From the NCBI RefSeq assembly GCF_000005505.3, contig NC_016132.3:12700501-12764500 (forward strand): 64,000 nucleotides of DNA. Reading direction: 5' to 3'. A model generated the notes under the pieces. That model was given only the letters and a program-made list of their open reading frames with translations. It had not been told where the DNA came from and searched no databases. Positions 46,262-56,826 of the stretch are shown one piece after another. This DNA comes from Brachypodium distachyon (lineage: Eukaryota; Streptophyta; Magnoliopsida; Poales; Poaceae). Both the position numbers and the translations under genes were made by a program. Position 1 is the first letter of the stretch; the number at the start of each line of letters is the position of its first letter.

Positions 46262-47790
46262 GTCGTGCAGTTTCAAGTCGATGCTGAAAAATCTCCGTTC
46301 TGGCTGTTTTCGTTGGCTATAGCCCACGTTATTTGGGTTCTATGCCGATTTTACACTATTACCTGCAGTTTCGGGCCGGTGCAGAAAAATCTCTGTTTTG
46401 CCCGTTTTCATGGGTTATAGCCGACGTTTTTTGGGTCCCGGGCCTATTTTCCGCTCTCGTGGCCCCCTATACACGGTTTCGTCAATTTCGGGCCGGTGCA
46501 GAAAAATCTCTGTTTTTGTTTCGTTTTTTGGGTCCAGGCCGATTTTCCGATGTCGTGGCCCCCTGTACACGGTTTCGTGGATTCGTCCCGGTGCAGAAAA
46601 AACACTATTTTCGCCGTTTTCGTGGGCTATCCCACGTTTTTTGGGTCCCAGGCCGATTTTTAGCTCGTGGCCCCCAGAACACAGTTTCGTTAAGTTTCGA
46701 ACCGGTGCAGAAAAATCACCGTTCTGGACGTTTTCGTGGGCTAGCCCACGTTTTTTGTGTCCCGGGCCGATTTTGAGCTCTCGTGGCCCTCGTTACACGA
46801 TTTCGTGCATTTTCGGACCGGTGCAGAAAGATCACCGTTTTGGCCGTTTTCATGGTCTATAGCCCATGTTTTTTTGGGTCCCGGACCGATTTTACTAGGT
46901 AGTGACCCCCGGTACACGGTTTCATGCAGTTTCGAACCGTTGCAAAAAAATCACCATTTTGGCCGTTTTCGTCACGTTTTTTGGGTACCTGGCAGATTTT
47001 CCAAGGTCGTGAACCCCGGAACACGGTTTCGTCCATTTTCGGACCGGTGCAGAAAATCTCCGTTTTGCCGTTTTTGTGGGATCTCGTGACCCTCAAGACA
47101 CAATTTTTCAATTTTGACCCTTGGGTGAAAAATCACAATTTTGGCCGTTTTCGTAGGCTACGGTTCACGTTTTTGGGGTCCCGTGCCAATATTCTAAGGT
47201 CGTGAACTAAGTGACATGGTTTCGTGCAATTTTGAGCCGCTGCAGAAAAGTCACCGTTTTGGCCATACGTTTTTTAGATCCCAGCCCGATTTTCCAAGGC
47301 CGTGAACCTCAATACATGGTTTCATGTAGATTCGGACCGGTGCATAAAAATCACCATTTTGATCGTTTTCGTAGGCTATAGCCTATAGCCCACATTTTTG
47401 CGTCACGATCCGGGTTTTCAAGGACGTGAGTTTAGGGCCAATGCATAAATATTACTGTTCTGACCATTTTCGTGGGCTAGCCTATGTTTTTTTGGTCCTG
47501 GGTCAATCTTCCAAGGTTGAAATCCCCGATAAACGGTGCTGAAAAACCATAGTTATAGTCCACAATTTTTTGCGTTCCGGAGCAATTTTCCAAGGTCATG
47601 ACCCCAATATAAGGTTTTGTGCATTTTCTGGTCAAAATAATCACCGTTTTGGCCATCGTCGTGCTCTATAGCCCCACATTTTTTGGTTCACACCGATTTT
47701 CTTAGGTCGCGGCCTCCAATAAAAGGTTTTGTGCCATCTTCATGGCCCTACGTTTTTGACATCCGGACACATTTTCCAAGGTCATGACCT
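46262..47790. repeat. Satellite C, about thirteen diverged units of ~117 bp, pSc119.2-like
   Basis: Units share GGTGCAGAAAAATCACCGTT, TTTGGCCGTTTTCGTGGGCT, the palindrome GGCTATAGCC, CACGTTTTTTGGGTCCCGG, CGATTTTCCAAGGTCGTGAC and TACACGGTTTCGTGCA. Period about 115-118 bp, with deletions in some units and growing divergence toward 47,790. The sequence and monomer length resemble the pSc119.2/120-bp subtelomeric family of rye, wheat and oat as I remember it; I could not align it. The ORFs of 147-154 codons across it are repeat artefacts. Confidence 0.8.
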
Positions 47791-49264
47791 AGTAATCTAA
47801 CTGAGAGCTCCAAGGGCATCTCTAAAAACTGAAGAGCGTATATGGTCTACGAACTGCTAAATTCTGCTTTATGGTAATGATGCAGCATGAAAAGATAAAA
47901 CCTAGCCGTGTATTTTTAGTGCATGTGTATGTAGGAAGAGAACATAAGATTGTGGTAAAATTGCACACTAACCAAGGACCATACTCTTGTCCGCAGAAGT
48001 GTTTCTAAATCGCAAACCATCTTGTCAGAATGTCCAGAACTGGCCTGTTGCACTTGACCTAGCAGACCATTTGGCAGGCGTGTAGCATAATCTATAAGAA
48101 AAAAAAAATGACCAGAAGTGTATAGTTTAGAACAGGAATAATCAATCGGACAAACAGGAATAATCAATCGGACTAACAACGATCTAGCACTAATGCAGAT
48201 TGCAAAGAGAATTTTTTCCAGCTGTACCACACTAGTACCATGTGATTTCTAGAAGACCCGATAAGTACAAAAGGTGGTAAGAATAGGACACTAAAAGGAG
48301 ATAAAAGTGATGGATTTTCAAACTAGCATAAAAGTAACACCAAAATACTGCAAGGCACAGTGAGGTGGAAGAGCAAATCTCTAGCTGTAAGGTTACTGAT
48401 ACTCCCATTCTCATTTAATAAACTTTCTTCTTCACCAAGGATCATGTCAACGAAAAAGAGTATCGAAAGTGTATGTCAATTTCCTTGTGGACCAGCGTAT
48501 CACATAAAAAGATCAAATATTTCATCAGTAAAAGCAACCAACATTTTGTAACAGATCAACAGCTACACCTCATAAGTTACTCCCTCCAATCCATAAAAAA
48601 TGTCGCCTACTTAGTACAAAATTTACACCAACTTAAGTACAAAAATGGACGACACTTTTTATGTATCGGAGGGAGTAGTATAAAAATACAAAAAGACAAG
48701 GAGTGAACTGTCTTGGAAGGGAAACAGGTTACCTACTTTAACAATTTGTCAATGTCTGGCACAAAAAACTGTTGGTCCCTTACAATTACAGAATTGCAGC
48801 ACTCCTGGAGATTTAAATTTCTGCCACATAAAATGGAAAGATATTGTAATATAAGATGTGGACAAGTGGCAGCCACTAGTATTTTATCAAATCTTGCATG
48901 TTACTCCCTTTCTTATTTCCTACTGTTATGTTCCCCAGCATCCCCATCACTCGCACTAGCCCCAAACAGCCAACACCATTGGCAGCAGCAGCGGAAGTCT
49001 GCCTGTTGTAGTGAGGGAAGCAATAGTGGCAAAAGAATAAGAACAATAGTAGAGCTACTGCCGCTTTGTTAGGACGTGTTGCTCCTTTAATTCACCCAGA
49101 GCTTCCATTACGATGGTGATTCAGCTTTGAAATGTAGCATTGATATTGCTCTCTGCTCCTTTAATTCACCCAGAGCTTCCATTAGACTCCGTATTCCAGT
49201 CTGCAAGACGAAAGACTTCCATGAGCACCAGCAGAAAGAAGGACATAAAAGAACAAAAGGTGCT
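47791..49264. other. Intergenic DNA, no gene seen
   Basis: AT-rich single-copy-looking sequence between satellite C and the TIR element. It contains one Stowaway MITE (48,580-48,675). An 18-21-bp phrase, CTCCTTTAATTCACCCAGAGCTTCCATTA, is repeated at 49,082 and 49,156. Nothing coding could be supported. Confidence 0.4.
48580..48675. mobile_element. Stowaway MITE, 96 bp
   Basis: CTCCCTCCAATCCATAAAAA and its inverted end TTTTTATGTATCGGAGGGAG, flanked by TA (48,578-48,579; 48,676-48,677). The interior TGTCGCC...TTAAGTACAAAAATGG is of the usual foldback type. Confidence 0.9.
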
Positions 49265-50465
49265 TTCGGCCCCCTTCTTTTCAGCTTCAGCTTCTCTAGA
49301 AGTCAGCTTCAGCTGAATTTCTCTGAGAAGCTGTTGCCCCAGGAAGCCAGAGAAACTGCCCTTGTCCCCTTCTTTTTAGCTTCCAGATTCACAGCTTATC
49401 CTTGGATTTGGGTAGGAAAAGGCTATAATGCCCCTGGACTTCATTTGTTCACAATAATAAGAATTATGACTATTTTAAACACAATGCGTACACATATGCA
49501 GATGAAATTAAACACAAGAAATCACTCGTTTTTGCTTCATGCAACCTCTTTGCCAATTCTGAAACAGCAAAAAGGCTACAGACCGTACCAAATTTTGTAA
49601 GAACAAAATGGTAAAAACCAAATAAATAGAACACCAAAACACCATAGCATTAGAACCAAATTTGGGCATGAAATTGGGGCATAAACATATGCACTGCTAC
49701 TAATTTTGAACATAAACGGAGTGAGTCCAGTACTCCAGCGACAACGGCGGCAGAAGGGGAGGAAGCCTTGACAGCGGAGAAGGGGTTAGGTTGGGCGTCG
49801 CCGGCGGTTTAGGGCTCCGGAACTCGGCGGCGGCGCCTCTCCTCGATTCGGTGGCGGGGTCGCACCCCGACTCGGTGGCGGCGGCCCTCCCTGACTCGAG
49901 CGCGGCGATGTTGGGCGGTAGGAGGTAGGGCTGCTCGTCCAGTGGAGCGGGGAGGGCAGGGCGGCTCGTCCGGTGGAGCGGGGAGGGCGGTGACGACCTC
50001 CTGGCCAAACACATGCCGGCGACGAGCTCCGGGGAAGATACACGTGAGAAAATGGGGAGGGCGGCGCGCCTGGGGGAGCCGGTGGAAGGTGGCGCAGACG
50101 GAGGGGTGTGGGAGCCTGGGAGGCTGCCGGCCAGCGGGGGAATGGAGGGAGGAAGGGGGCGGCGGGCGGCTGGCGCTTGGAGCGCCTAACCCTAGCGGGC
50201 AGGTGAGTTCGGGTGGCGAGGGAGAGAGAGAGTCGGCCAGTCGAGGGCTCGGGACAGGTCTCGGTGGCATTATGCTTGTAATAACGGTTCGCTGCGGTAG
50301 CAATTTTATGAACGGTGCAGCAGAAGCTCGGGAAGCTGGTCCAGACCAGTTTCTGGATTTGCACTACGAGAAGCTGCAGCTGGGAAAATAAGCATTGGAG
50401 AAGTTTTCCCTTCTTTTCAGCTAGTGGCTTCCTGGGACCTAGAAGCTGAAAAGAAGGGGGCCGAA
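49265..50465. mobile_element. TIR-bounded element, about 1.2 kb, with GC-rich interior
   Basis: Perfect 24-bp terminal inverted repeats: TTCGGCCCCCTTCTTTTCAG CTTC at 49,265-49,288 and its complement at 50,442-50,465. Subterminal CAGCTTC/GAAGCTG motifs recur at both ends, as in hAT- or Harbinger-like non-autonomous elements. No clear target-site duplication is visible, so the superfamily stays open. The outer parts are AT-rich; 49,740-50,230 is strongly GC-rich and resembles a captured gene 5' region. Long minus-strand frames there are low-complexity Pro/Arg and not a recognisable protein. Confidence 0.6.
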
Positions 50466-51202
50466 GGATACACAAATTCTAGTATGCTGCGAATATAGAA
50501 TGGCATTTGCTATAGAATTCTAGTAATGAGCAAATTATCAATAACCAATTGAATTATTTTCTTTTGCAGGATACACAAGAAAACAACTCCTCCACCTAGA
50601 CCTGGGCATTCCATTCCAGTTCGATTCGACAGTTACAAATTGGCTCTTGGCACGGGCGGAGGACCCAGTAGGGCAAGGTAGGGCGGCCCTCAGTTACGAA
50701 TTGGGTCCCCAACCTTACAGTAGCTATGAACCTAACAGTGGCCACATTTGGTCAAGCTCACATAAGGCAAGTAAAGCAATGAGAACATATCTTGTGCCCC
50801 CAACCCATCATGCTCCCACTCCTCAAAAGGTGGTGCAAATGTTCAATTCAAGTGGACATAAGGTGCAATCAAACAACAGATGTCCCTGCTATCATATACA
50901 TTTAAATATTTGAAATCCATTTGACTTTTCTTTCAAGGAATCATGTGGCAAGCTAGCAATATATGTGTTTGCACTACATATCCTTTTAGTGCACCCATAT
51001 CTCTCCCATAACCATACAAGGAAGCATAAGTGTGATGCTGGAAATTTGATTTTATTGAAAAGATGTTTTGTATTTCTAAAAAGTGTATTTTGAATTAAAC
51101 AAAAACAGAAGTAATACCATTCACTACATACAAGTATAATATGCTTTTTGTAGATCTAAGAAACATGTAGACATGAAGGCAGCACCTTAATGCATTCCTT
51201 AC
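50466..51202. other. Intergenic DNA, no gene seen
   Basis: No recognisable coding or repeat between the TIR element and the truncated 3' edge of the SMC1 pseudogene. The 88-codon ORF at 50,647 has no features of a real protein. Confidence 0.35.
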
Positions 51203-54200
51203 CTGTGCTTTCATCTTCCACCACTACTGCATCCATGAACTTCCCCATGGCAACAGTAACAGCAAGTTTGTATTTCTTCTGTGAGGGCCTAGAAAGTTCA
51301 GTCATATGACCAGGGACTCCAGGGAATAGCCTCTTAAGACTCCTAACAGTTTCTGAGAATCGAGCATCCCGCTCACTTTCATGCTTGTCAGCTTTGAGTT
51401 CTCGTAATTGTGTATCTATATCTCATCGACCCTTTGCTTCGATGTTTGATACTTAGCCCTGCATAAATTTTGATACATGCAGGCGTATTAGACACCAAAA
51501 CTAACATCTGTATTGGAGCAAAAAATTGATATGCTGAAGGATTTCAACAAGAACTCTACCAAGATCAAAGGAATTTGGTAATACGCAATTTTGAACTAGC
51601 ATCTGTAACGGAGCAGAAAATTGATATGCTGAAGGATCTGAACTAACCCTGAAGATTAGCGTTACTTTGCAATTTTGTTATGTTCCTCACATAAACGTGT
51701 GAGCTCATCTTCATGTTTGGGGACTGAGTTAAGAATCTTATTAAGCTTGGTGTGCAATTCACTCTCCTGTGATGATATCTCATCCACGCGGCTATGAAGC
51801 TGCTGCCTATTCTCCTCCAATTTTTTTGGCTGAAACATCAGCATTTAGCTCTTTCTCTAATACTTCTCTCACATCTCTCAGCTTTGCTGTCCTCATTCCT
51901 GCATCTTCCTTACCGCCACATAATACTTTGAGGGATGTACTCACATGTATCAAAAGAATGGAAACATATTAAGGCAGAAGTTCGAATTTATCCATACTAT
52001 CAAAATAAAAAACAAGGTATGAGACAGGTTTTTGGTGCAACAGTCAATAGATTCAGAAGAAGAAATACCAAAACGGCTCATTAATTTTTTTGGGCGAGAA
52101 GCATGATAATTCTAAATCTAGTATCTACCTGCGGGGTGCGGTTATCAAATGCTTCTATATGATTACAAATTCTACCATTCTAATATTCAAAGTATATTCC
52201 CAGATACATGTTAATCTATGATTTGAGATTAAAAAAATTATCATTGTGACCTTGCTCTTTCAACTACCAAATATATCGTATTCCTAGAAACATACACAAG
52301 CTGGAACAATTTTCCATCTCCTTATATGGTAGACATGAAGGTGAGACTCACATTTTATGATATTCCTGGACTTGATCATCAGCTAATTGCAGTTTCACGC
52401 TTTTATTTTGGCCTTGTTCATTCAACTCCTCAATAGCTCTTGTGACATCAACCAAAGCACTATGCAGCCTTTTCGTCACATCCAAATGTTTCTTGTTAAC
52501 ATCCTTCGTTTTGTCGGTTTCTTTGTTGCAGCTTTTGATTGTGGACTTGAGCCGAGATATTTGCTCTTTTAATCTACGAAGCTCAGGTTGCTGAAGAAGA
52601 AATATATTAATGAGGATGCAAATAACATGGGGGAAGTATTCAGGTTTAAACCTCTATTCGGTGAAAACTTGAGAACTTTTAATCCTAGCCATTAAATCTC
52701 AAATAAACGGATCAGATGAAAGGTGAACCTCTCACTTAAATACATTTTATGAAAAGAAAAAAACATAGACATCTAATAATGTAGGGGGGTTCATAAAATG
52801 TGTGAACCTCTCACTTAAATACATTTTATGAAAAGAAAAAACAGACATCTAATAATGTAGGGCGGGTTCATAAAATGTGTTTAAGTGATAGAGGTTCCAT
52901 CTTTCATCTATCCATTTATGTTAGATCTAGTGGCTAGGATAGAAAGTTTGAATTTTTCACTGAATAGAGGTTTTCACACTAACATTAACATGCCCAGTTC
53001 ATGAAAGTCAACGGTATTGGTATAACACTCCAAATCTCCAGAAGACCTTTAGACTACCAAGGGTTCTGATGTAAATTTTGAACTGTGAGAAGCTATAACT
53101 TACCACAAATAGTTAAAACCAAATGCAACACTCAGCAGTTTCATACATGACTGCGATTTCCTAAGAGCATGCAACTCAATGATAAAAAAGGAAAAAGAGC
53201 GCAAACGATAGGCAGATACGGCGATCACATGTAACAGACAAGAACTATCAATCGATAATATTGAACTAAAGAATGCAGAAACATTAGTTAGAGGGCTGTT
53301 GGGTCACTAGGAGAAGTGGAGGGAGAGCAGCGCGAATGTTCATGAAGCGATGAATACGTGAGCAGAAGATGCTACATGGAAGGAACTCATGTATAATGTG
53401 AGCAGAACATGTTTCATGGAAGGAATTCTTTTACTCACATGGATCACTACATGGAAGGAATTTCATATCAGGGTTAGAAGCTTTTTCTTGGAGTAAAAAA
53501 GGGATGCTACTTCAAGATTTTTCTTGAGAGTGAAAGAGTGAAAAAACGCTCTTACCTTGTCAGTATCAAGCTTTTCCTTAGCCAGAATTTTCTCACACAA
53601 GGTCATTTTCTTGAGAAATGCACTTTGATCCTCATTTTTTCAGCAAGCTCGTGGTCAGAGGACTGGTTCTCTTCCCACATTTGCTGATGAGACTCCCTGT
53701 CCTCCCCAAGCTCAGCTTCTATTTTCTCCATGTCTTTTTCAATGGTGTAGAGTTGCCATAGGAGATGATCTGTTTTCAACACTTTCTAGAAACACGCAAT
53801 GACATGATGTGAATATTAGATAGAGCAAGCAACACAAACTAACATGTTTCAGGACGAAAGAAATGTCTGTGAGAAATGTACCAGGTCCTGCTGTAACCGT
53901 AGATACTTCTTCCTGTTGCGCCTTCTTCTGCTTTCCTCTCCGTGATGATGGTCCTTTTCTCTGGATAGATAAGTGCAGATTTATCTTGGGCCCTGGTTTT
54001 CAGATCCTCTGTCTCGTCAGACTCCCGCCTGAGTACATCAGAACCAGCTATCTGCTCCACACAAGTGCGATGAGCTCCTTGAGATTCTTGAAGGCAATGA
54101 TTCCACATCACCCTGCAGTGCATATGTTCATGGCAAGTCAGCCAGGGTCGTGACTAGGGAGGGAGGAAGAGTCAATCGAAGAAGGCCTTTGCTAATGGAG

Positions 54201-54582
54201 TAGGAAGTATTAGAGAGGACCTGGAAGACGAGGAAGTTCCGAGCCTTGACGAGGATGCACAGGGATGTAAGCTTGGCGTTGTAGTCGTGCCAGGTGACGA
54301 GCCGGCGTCGATGTTGTACTAGCTGCCGCCAGCACCAGTCATAGTGCGGGTGAAGTGGAGCTCGGCGGCCCCGGTGCTGGGGAGGTTCTAGACAAGGCAG
54401 ACGGAGGTCCTTGAGCTGGGCGCCACGGAGGTGTGCGGAGCGAATGCGGCGCCGTTGGGGCCGATGATAGCTGTGAAGTCGAAGAAGGGCACGATAGTCG
54501 GCGTTCCCTTATACGACTTGAAATTCACCACCCCCAGCCGATGGATCCGCCCTCCGCCGCTCCTGCGGCTGAACCCAATCAA
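51203..54582 (-). pseudogene. SMC1: 5' half of an SMC1 cohesin subunit gene, pseudogenised
   Basis: Six minus-strand exon-like blocks match the N-terminal half of plant SMC1. They lie at 54,582-54,221 (GRIHRLGVVNFKSYKGTPTI, ...FDFTAIIGPNGA), 54,112-53,882 (GDVES..., ALIYPEKRTIITERK), 53,787-53,556 (WQLYTIEKDMEKIEAELGED), 52,590-52,352 (QPELRRLKEQISRLKSTIKS), 51,908-51,666 (EDAGMRTAKLRD, LHTKLNKILNSVPKHEDELT) and 51,458-51,203 ([40 protein letters not shown]). Splice sites are largely kept, for example TGCAG/GG at 51,459 and AG/GTAAGG at 51,203. SMC1 is the cohesin ATPase of sister-chromatid cohesion. Here the Walker A segment GKSN and about 15 codons after GPNGA are deleted with a frameshift, several stops follow, and all exons after the hinge start (about residue 570 of about 1,220) are missing. 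It is a truncated duplicate that cannot make cohesin. Confidence 0.88.
52645..52975. mobile_element. Foldback MITE-like element in an SMC1 pseudogene intron
   Basis: The left arm (AACCTCTATTCGGTGAAAAC... CCTAGCCATTAAATCTC... TTAAATACATTTTATGA) pairs with the inverted right arm (...ATTTAT... GGCTAGGAT... CACTGAATAGAGGTT), arms about 100 bp. The centre has a direct duplication of about 65-75 bp (GTGAACCTCTCACTTAAATA, twice at 52,725 and 52,803). No certain target-site duplication. Confidence 0.6.
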
Positions 54583-54724
54583 GGGCGGGGAACCCCTACC
54601 TTGATTTTGCCTCAGTTACGAATTGGGGAAGATTAAGGAGATGAAACGGGGAGCTAACGGGCGGGATCTGTTGGTGGGGTGATGGGAGGAGAAACGGTCG
54701 GGAACGAGACAATTGAAGGGGAGA

Positions 54725-54970
54725 TAGATACCTGCGGTGGCGGCGCTCGCGCGAGGAGGAAGACGAGCGAGGGGACTGGGGCGGCGCTCGGCAGCGGGAA
54801 GAGGGAGGGGTGGCAGCGCTCGCGCGAGGAGGAAGACGAGCGAGGGGACTGGGGCGGCGCTCGGCAGTGGGATGGAGGAGGGTTGGCGACGCTCGCCCGA
54901 GGAGGAAGACGACCGAGGGGACTGGGGGCGTCGCTCGGCAGCGGGATGGGCCAGAAGGAGGGAGGGGGTG
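54725..54970. repeat. GC-rich minisatellite, 73-bp period, about three copies
   Basis: CGCTCGCGCGAGGAGGAAGA at 54,744, 54,817 and, as CGCTCGCCCGAGGAGGAAGA, at 54,890: exact 73-bp spacing. Each unit contains GGGGACTGGGG(C/G)GGCGCTCGGC. It lies upstream of the SMC1 pseudogene start and of the small peptide gene. The ORFs across it in three frames are repeat artefacts. Confidence 0.85.
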
Positions 54971-55316
54971 GCGGCGGCGCTCCCAGATGGGCCAGAACGA
55001 GATTTGTTTCTTTAGTCGATCTAGGGCAGCGAGATGGGCCAGAAGGAGGGAGTGCGCCCGAAGAAAAAGGGAGATATAGATGGGCTCCGGCCCGAAGGGA
55101 AGCTAGGCCGGTGGTTTCGGAATTCATCTTATTTCCAAAAATAATTTGTCTTTCGTCTTTAGATTTTGTCTTTTTCTTTATTGTTTCAAAAGGATTATGG
55201 ATTGGCATGCCGGTTCCTACGCGCATGCATGCAAAGACTTGTTCAGATGTGCAAGGAGAGCCGCATAGATGTTCCCAAACATGCATGTCCTTAGCTTAGC
55301 TTGGCTTGTCCTGCAC

Positions 55317-55324
55317 TATAAATA
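55317..55324 (+). promoter_or_regulatory. TATA box of the small secreted peptide gene, with upstream RY motifs
   Basis: TATAAATA about 200 bp upstream of the ATG at 55,520, followed by a CA-rich leader with an AGC repeat (55,446-55,460). CATGCATG (RY) motifs at about 55,225 and 55,280 could bind B3 factors; their role is inferred only. Confidence 0.65.
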
Positions 55325-55519
55325 AAAACCAGCATCGACAGGGCGTCCTGTCTATCGATCCTTGCTTCCATTATATATCAATATCAATCATCATCATCTA
55401 GCTACCAGGCCCAGGAAGAGAAGAGAGCGAGAGCTAGAAGAACAACAGCAGCAGCAGCAACATCGACAACAACAAGAAGATCGTCCGTTGATCGATCAGC
55501 TCCAATAATTAGCAAGTTA

Positions 55520-55765
55520 ATGGCGACCAATATGAGGCGTGTGGCCCTGCTGGCGATGGCGATGGTGGGGTTCCTCCTCGTCGCCTCCGTCTCCGGCAGG
55601 AAGAGCAGCGACGGCGAGGGAGCACCTGAAGGCCGCGTCGTGTATGCCGACATGAGGATGGCCGTCAACGAGAAGAAATCTGAGTCTGAGTCTTCTTCTT
55701 CTTCTGAGGCGCCCGTGCCAGCGCCGGCCCCGGCACCGGCGCCAGAGCCAAGTTCCAGCGACTAG
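55520..55765 (+). CDS. Small secreted Ser/Glu- and Ala-Pro-rich peptide (81 aa)
   Basis: A single exon encodes a clear signal peptide (RRVALLAMAMVGFLLVASVS, residues 6-25, likely cleavage near SG-RKSS). It is followed by a mature part of about 55 residues: a short unique region GRVVYADMRMAVNEKK, a Ser/Glu run SESESSSSSE, and the repeat APVPAPAPAPAPEPSSSD. The Ala-Pro repeats are the kind of site where plant arabinogalactan proteins are hydroxylated and glycosylated. There is no C-terminal hydrophobic GPI signal, so it would be soluble in the wall or apoplast. The gene has a TATA box, a plausible leader and AATAAA-type signals downstream (about 55,977). I do not recognise a named family; the central VVYADMRMAV block would be the best search query. 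The function is unknown. Confidence 0.7.
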   Translation: MATNMRRVALLAMAMVGFLLVASVSGRKSSDGEGAPEGRVVYADMRMAVNEKKSESESSSSSEAPVPAPAPAPAPEPSSSD

Positions 55766-56826
55766 ACACATCCATCCTGCGTATATGCATCTTTGATTGG
55801 GCCATCCATGTTTAAATTGCTCTTTCTTTCTTTCCGTATCGACGTGATTTTATTTCCGTTTCTTTTCTTCTCAAATTTATTTATTTATTACTATTAACCT
55901 AGCTAACTGTATATATTTTTTGGTTAAAGTTAATGTCGACTATATGCACATGCATGCATGTATGGACGGACGTGTAATAAAATCCTCTCTACTAATTGTT
56001 CTGTTTTCATTGATTCTCTTGGACATGCATGCAAAACTTTTATACTCCTCCGTAATAATTAACGTGGATTTCAATACATTTTTATACAAATCCGGTTCAC
56101 TTATTTCAGGACGAACGGAGTAGTATATTACAGCTAGCCTCTCCTCTGAATATCACATCGTCAAACCATCCCAGAAATGTGAAATTTGTGGTTCTAGTGC
56201 TCCGTGTAGCTACAAACATGCATGCTGTTTTTGAATGCCCCTTTTAGGTATTTTCAATGTAAAAACGACATGCATGAACATTTGTTGGACACACAAAATC
56301 GAATTTATGGGAACCAATTTGGCCCATGCATGCGGCTAAGGTTTAAAGTACTTTTGATGGCCGTTCTCAAGTCCTGTGTAAGTGTAATGCACATATTGGT
56401 ATTCTATTGACTGTTTTCAACTCTCCTGTAGTGCATTGGTATTCAAATATATATAGCCGGCCAGAAGGAACCCATCTAACGTCCAACAAGTTTAGTGTAC
56501 AGGGGTTCTTGTTTTGTTTTGCTTTTGCCAAGGGAAAAGCTCAATCCTCTCCAAGTTTTTCAACCTAATAACCGCACATAAAAAAGCTTCACATGTTATT
56601 AACTTATTCAAGGTCACGACCCATATATACCGTAAAGAAGCGTTCAGAATGAATGTAATCCCGTTTTTGAATGAATGAATGCCTGACAACCGTCTGATCC
56701 AGTCAATCACTGAGATTTGCGCAGGATTGATGTAAGTACAAAAGGTGATGAGAAAATCTTCATCGTACAGCTATGATTGTCGACTGAGAAATACCTATTT
56801 TTAAATCGATCGAGAAATAAACACAC
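55766..56826. other. Intergenic DNA with one degenerate MITE
   Basis: 3' flank of the peptide gene, AT-rich with many ATGCATGC stretches. Nothing coding is supported. A degenerate Stowaway lies at 56,045-56,120. Confidence 0.4.
56045..56120. mobile_element. Degenerate Stowaway MITE, 76 bp
   Basis: CTCCTCCGT at the left and ACGAACGGAG at the right, flanked by TA on both sides (56,043-56,044; 56,121-56,122). The interior is diverged. Confidence 0.6.

Noticed and set aside
36906..47790. Many ORFs of 60-154 codons
   Set aside because: They recur once per satellite unit in both strands with changing lengths and have no protein features; they are by-products of the repeats.
49786..50475. 229-codon minus-strand ORF as a gene
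   Set aside because: Pro/Arg/Ser-rich, overlaps other open frames of equal length, and lies in a TIR element; no recognisable domain.
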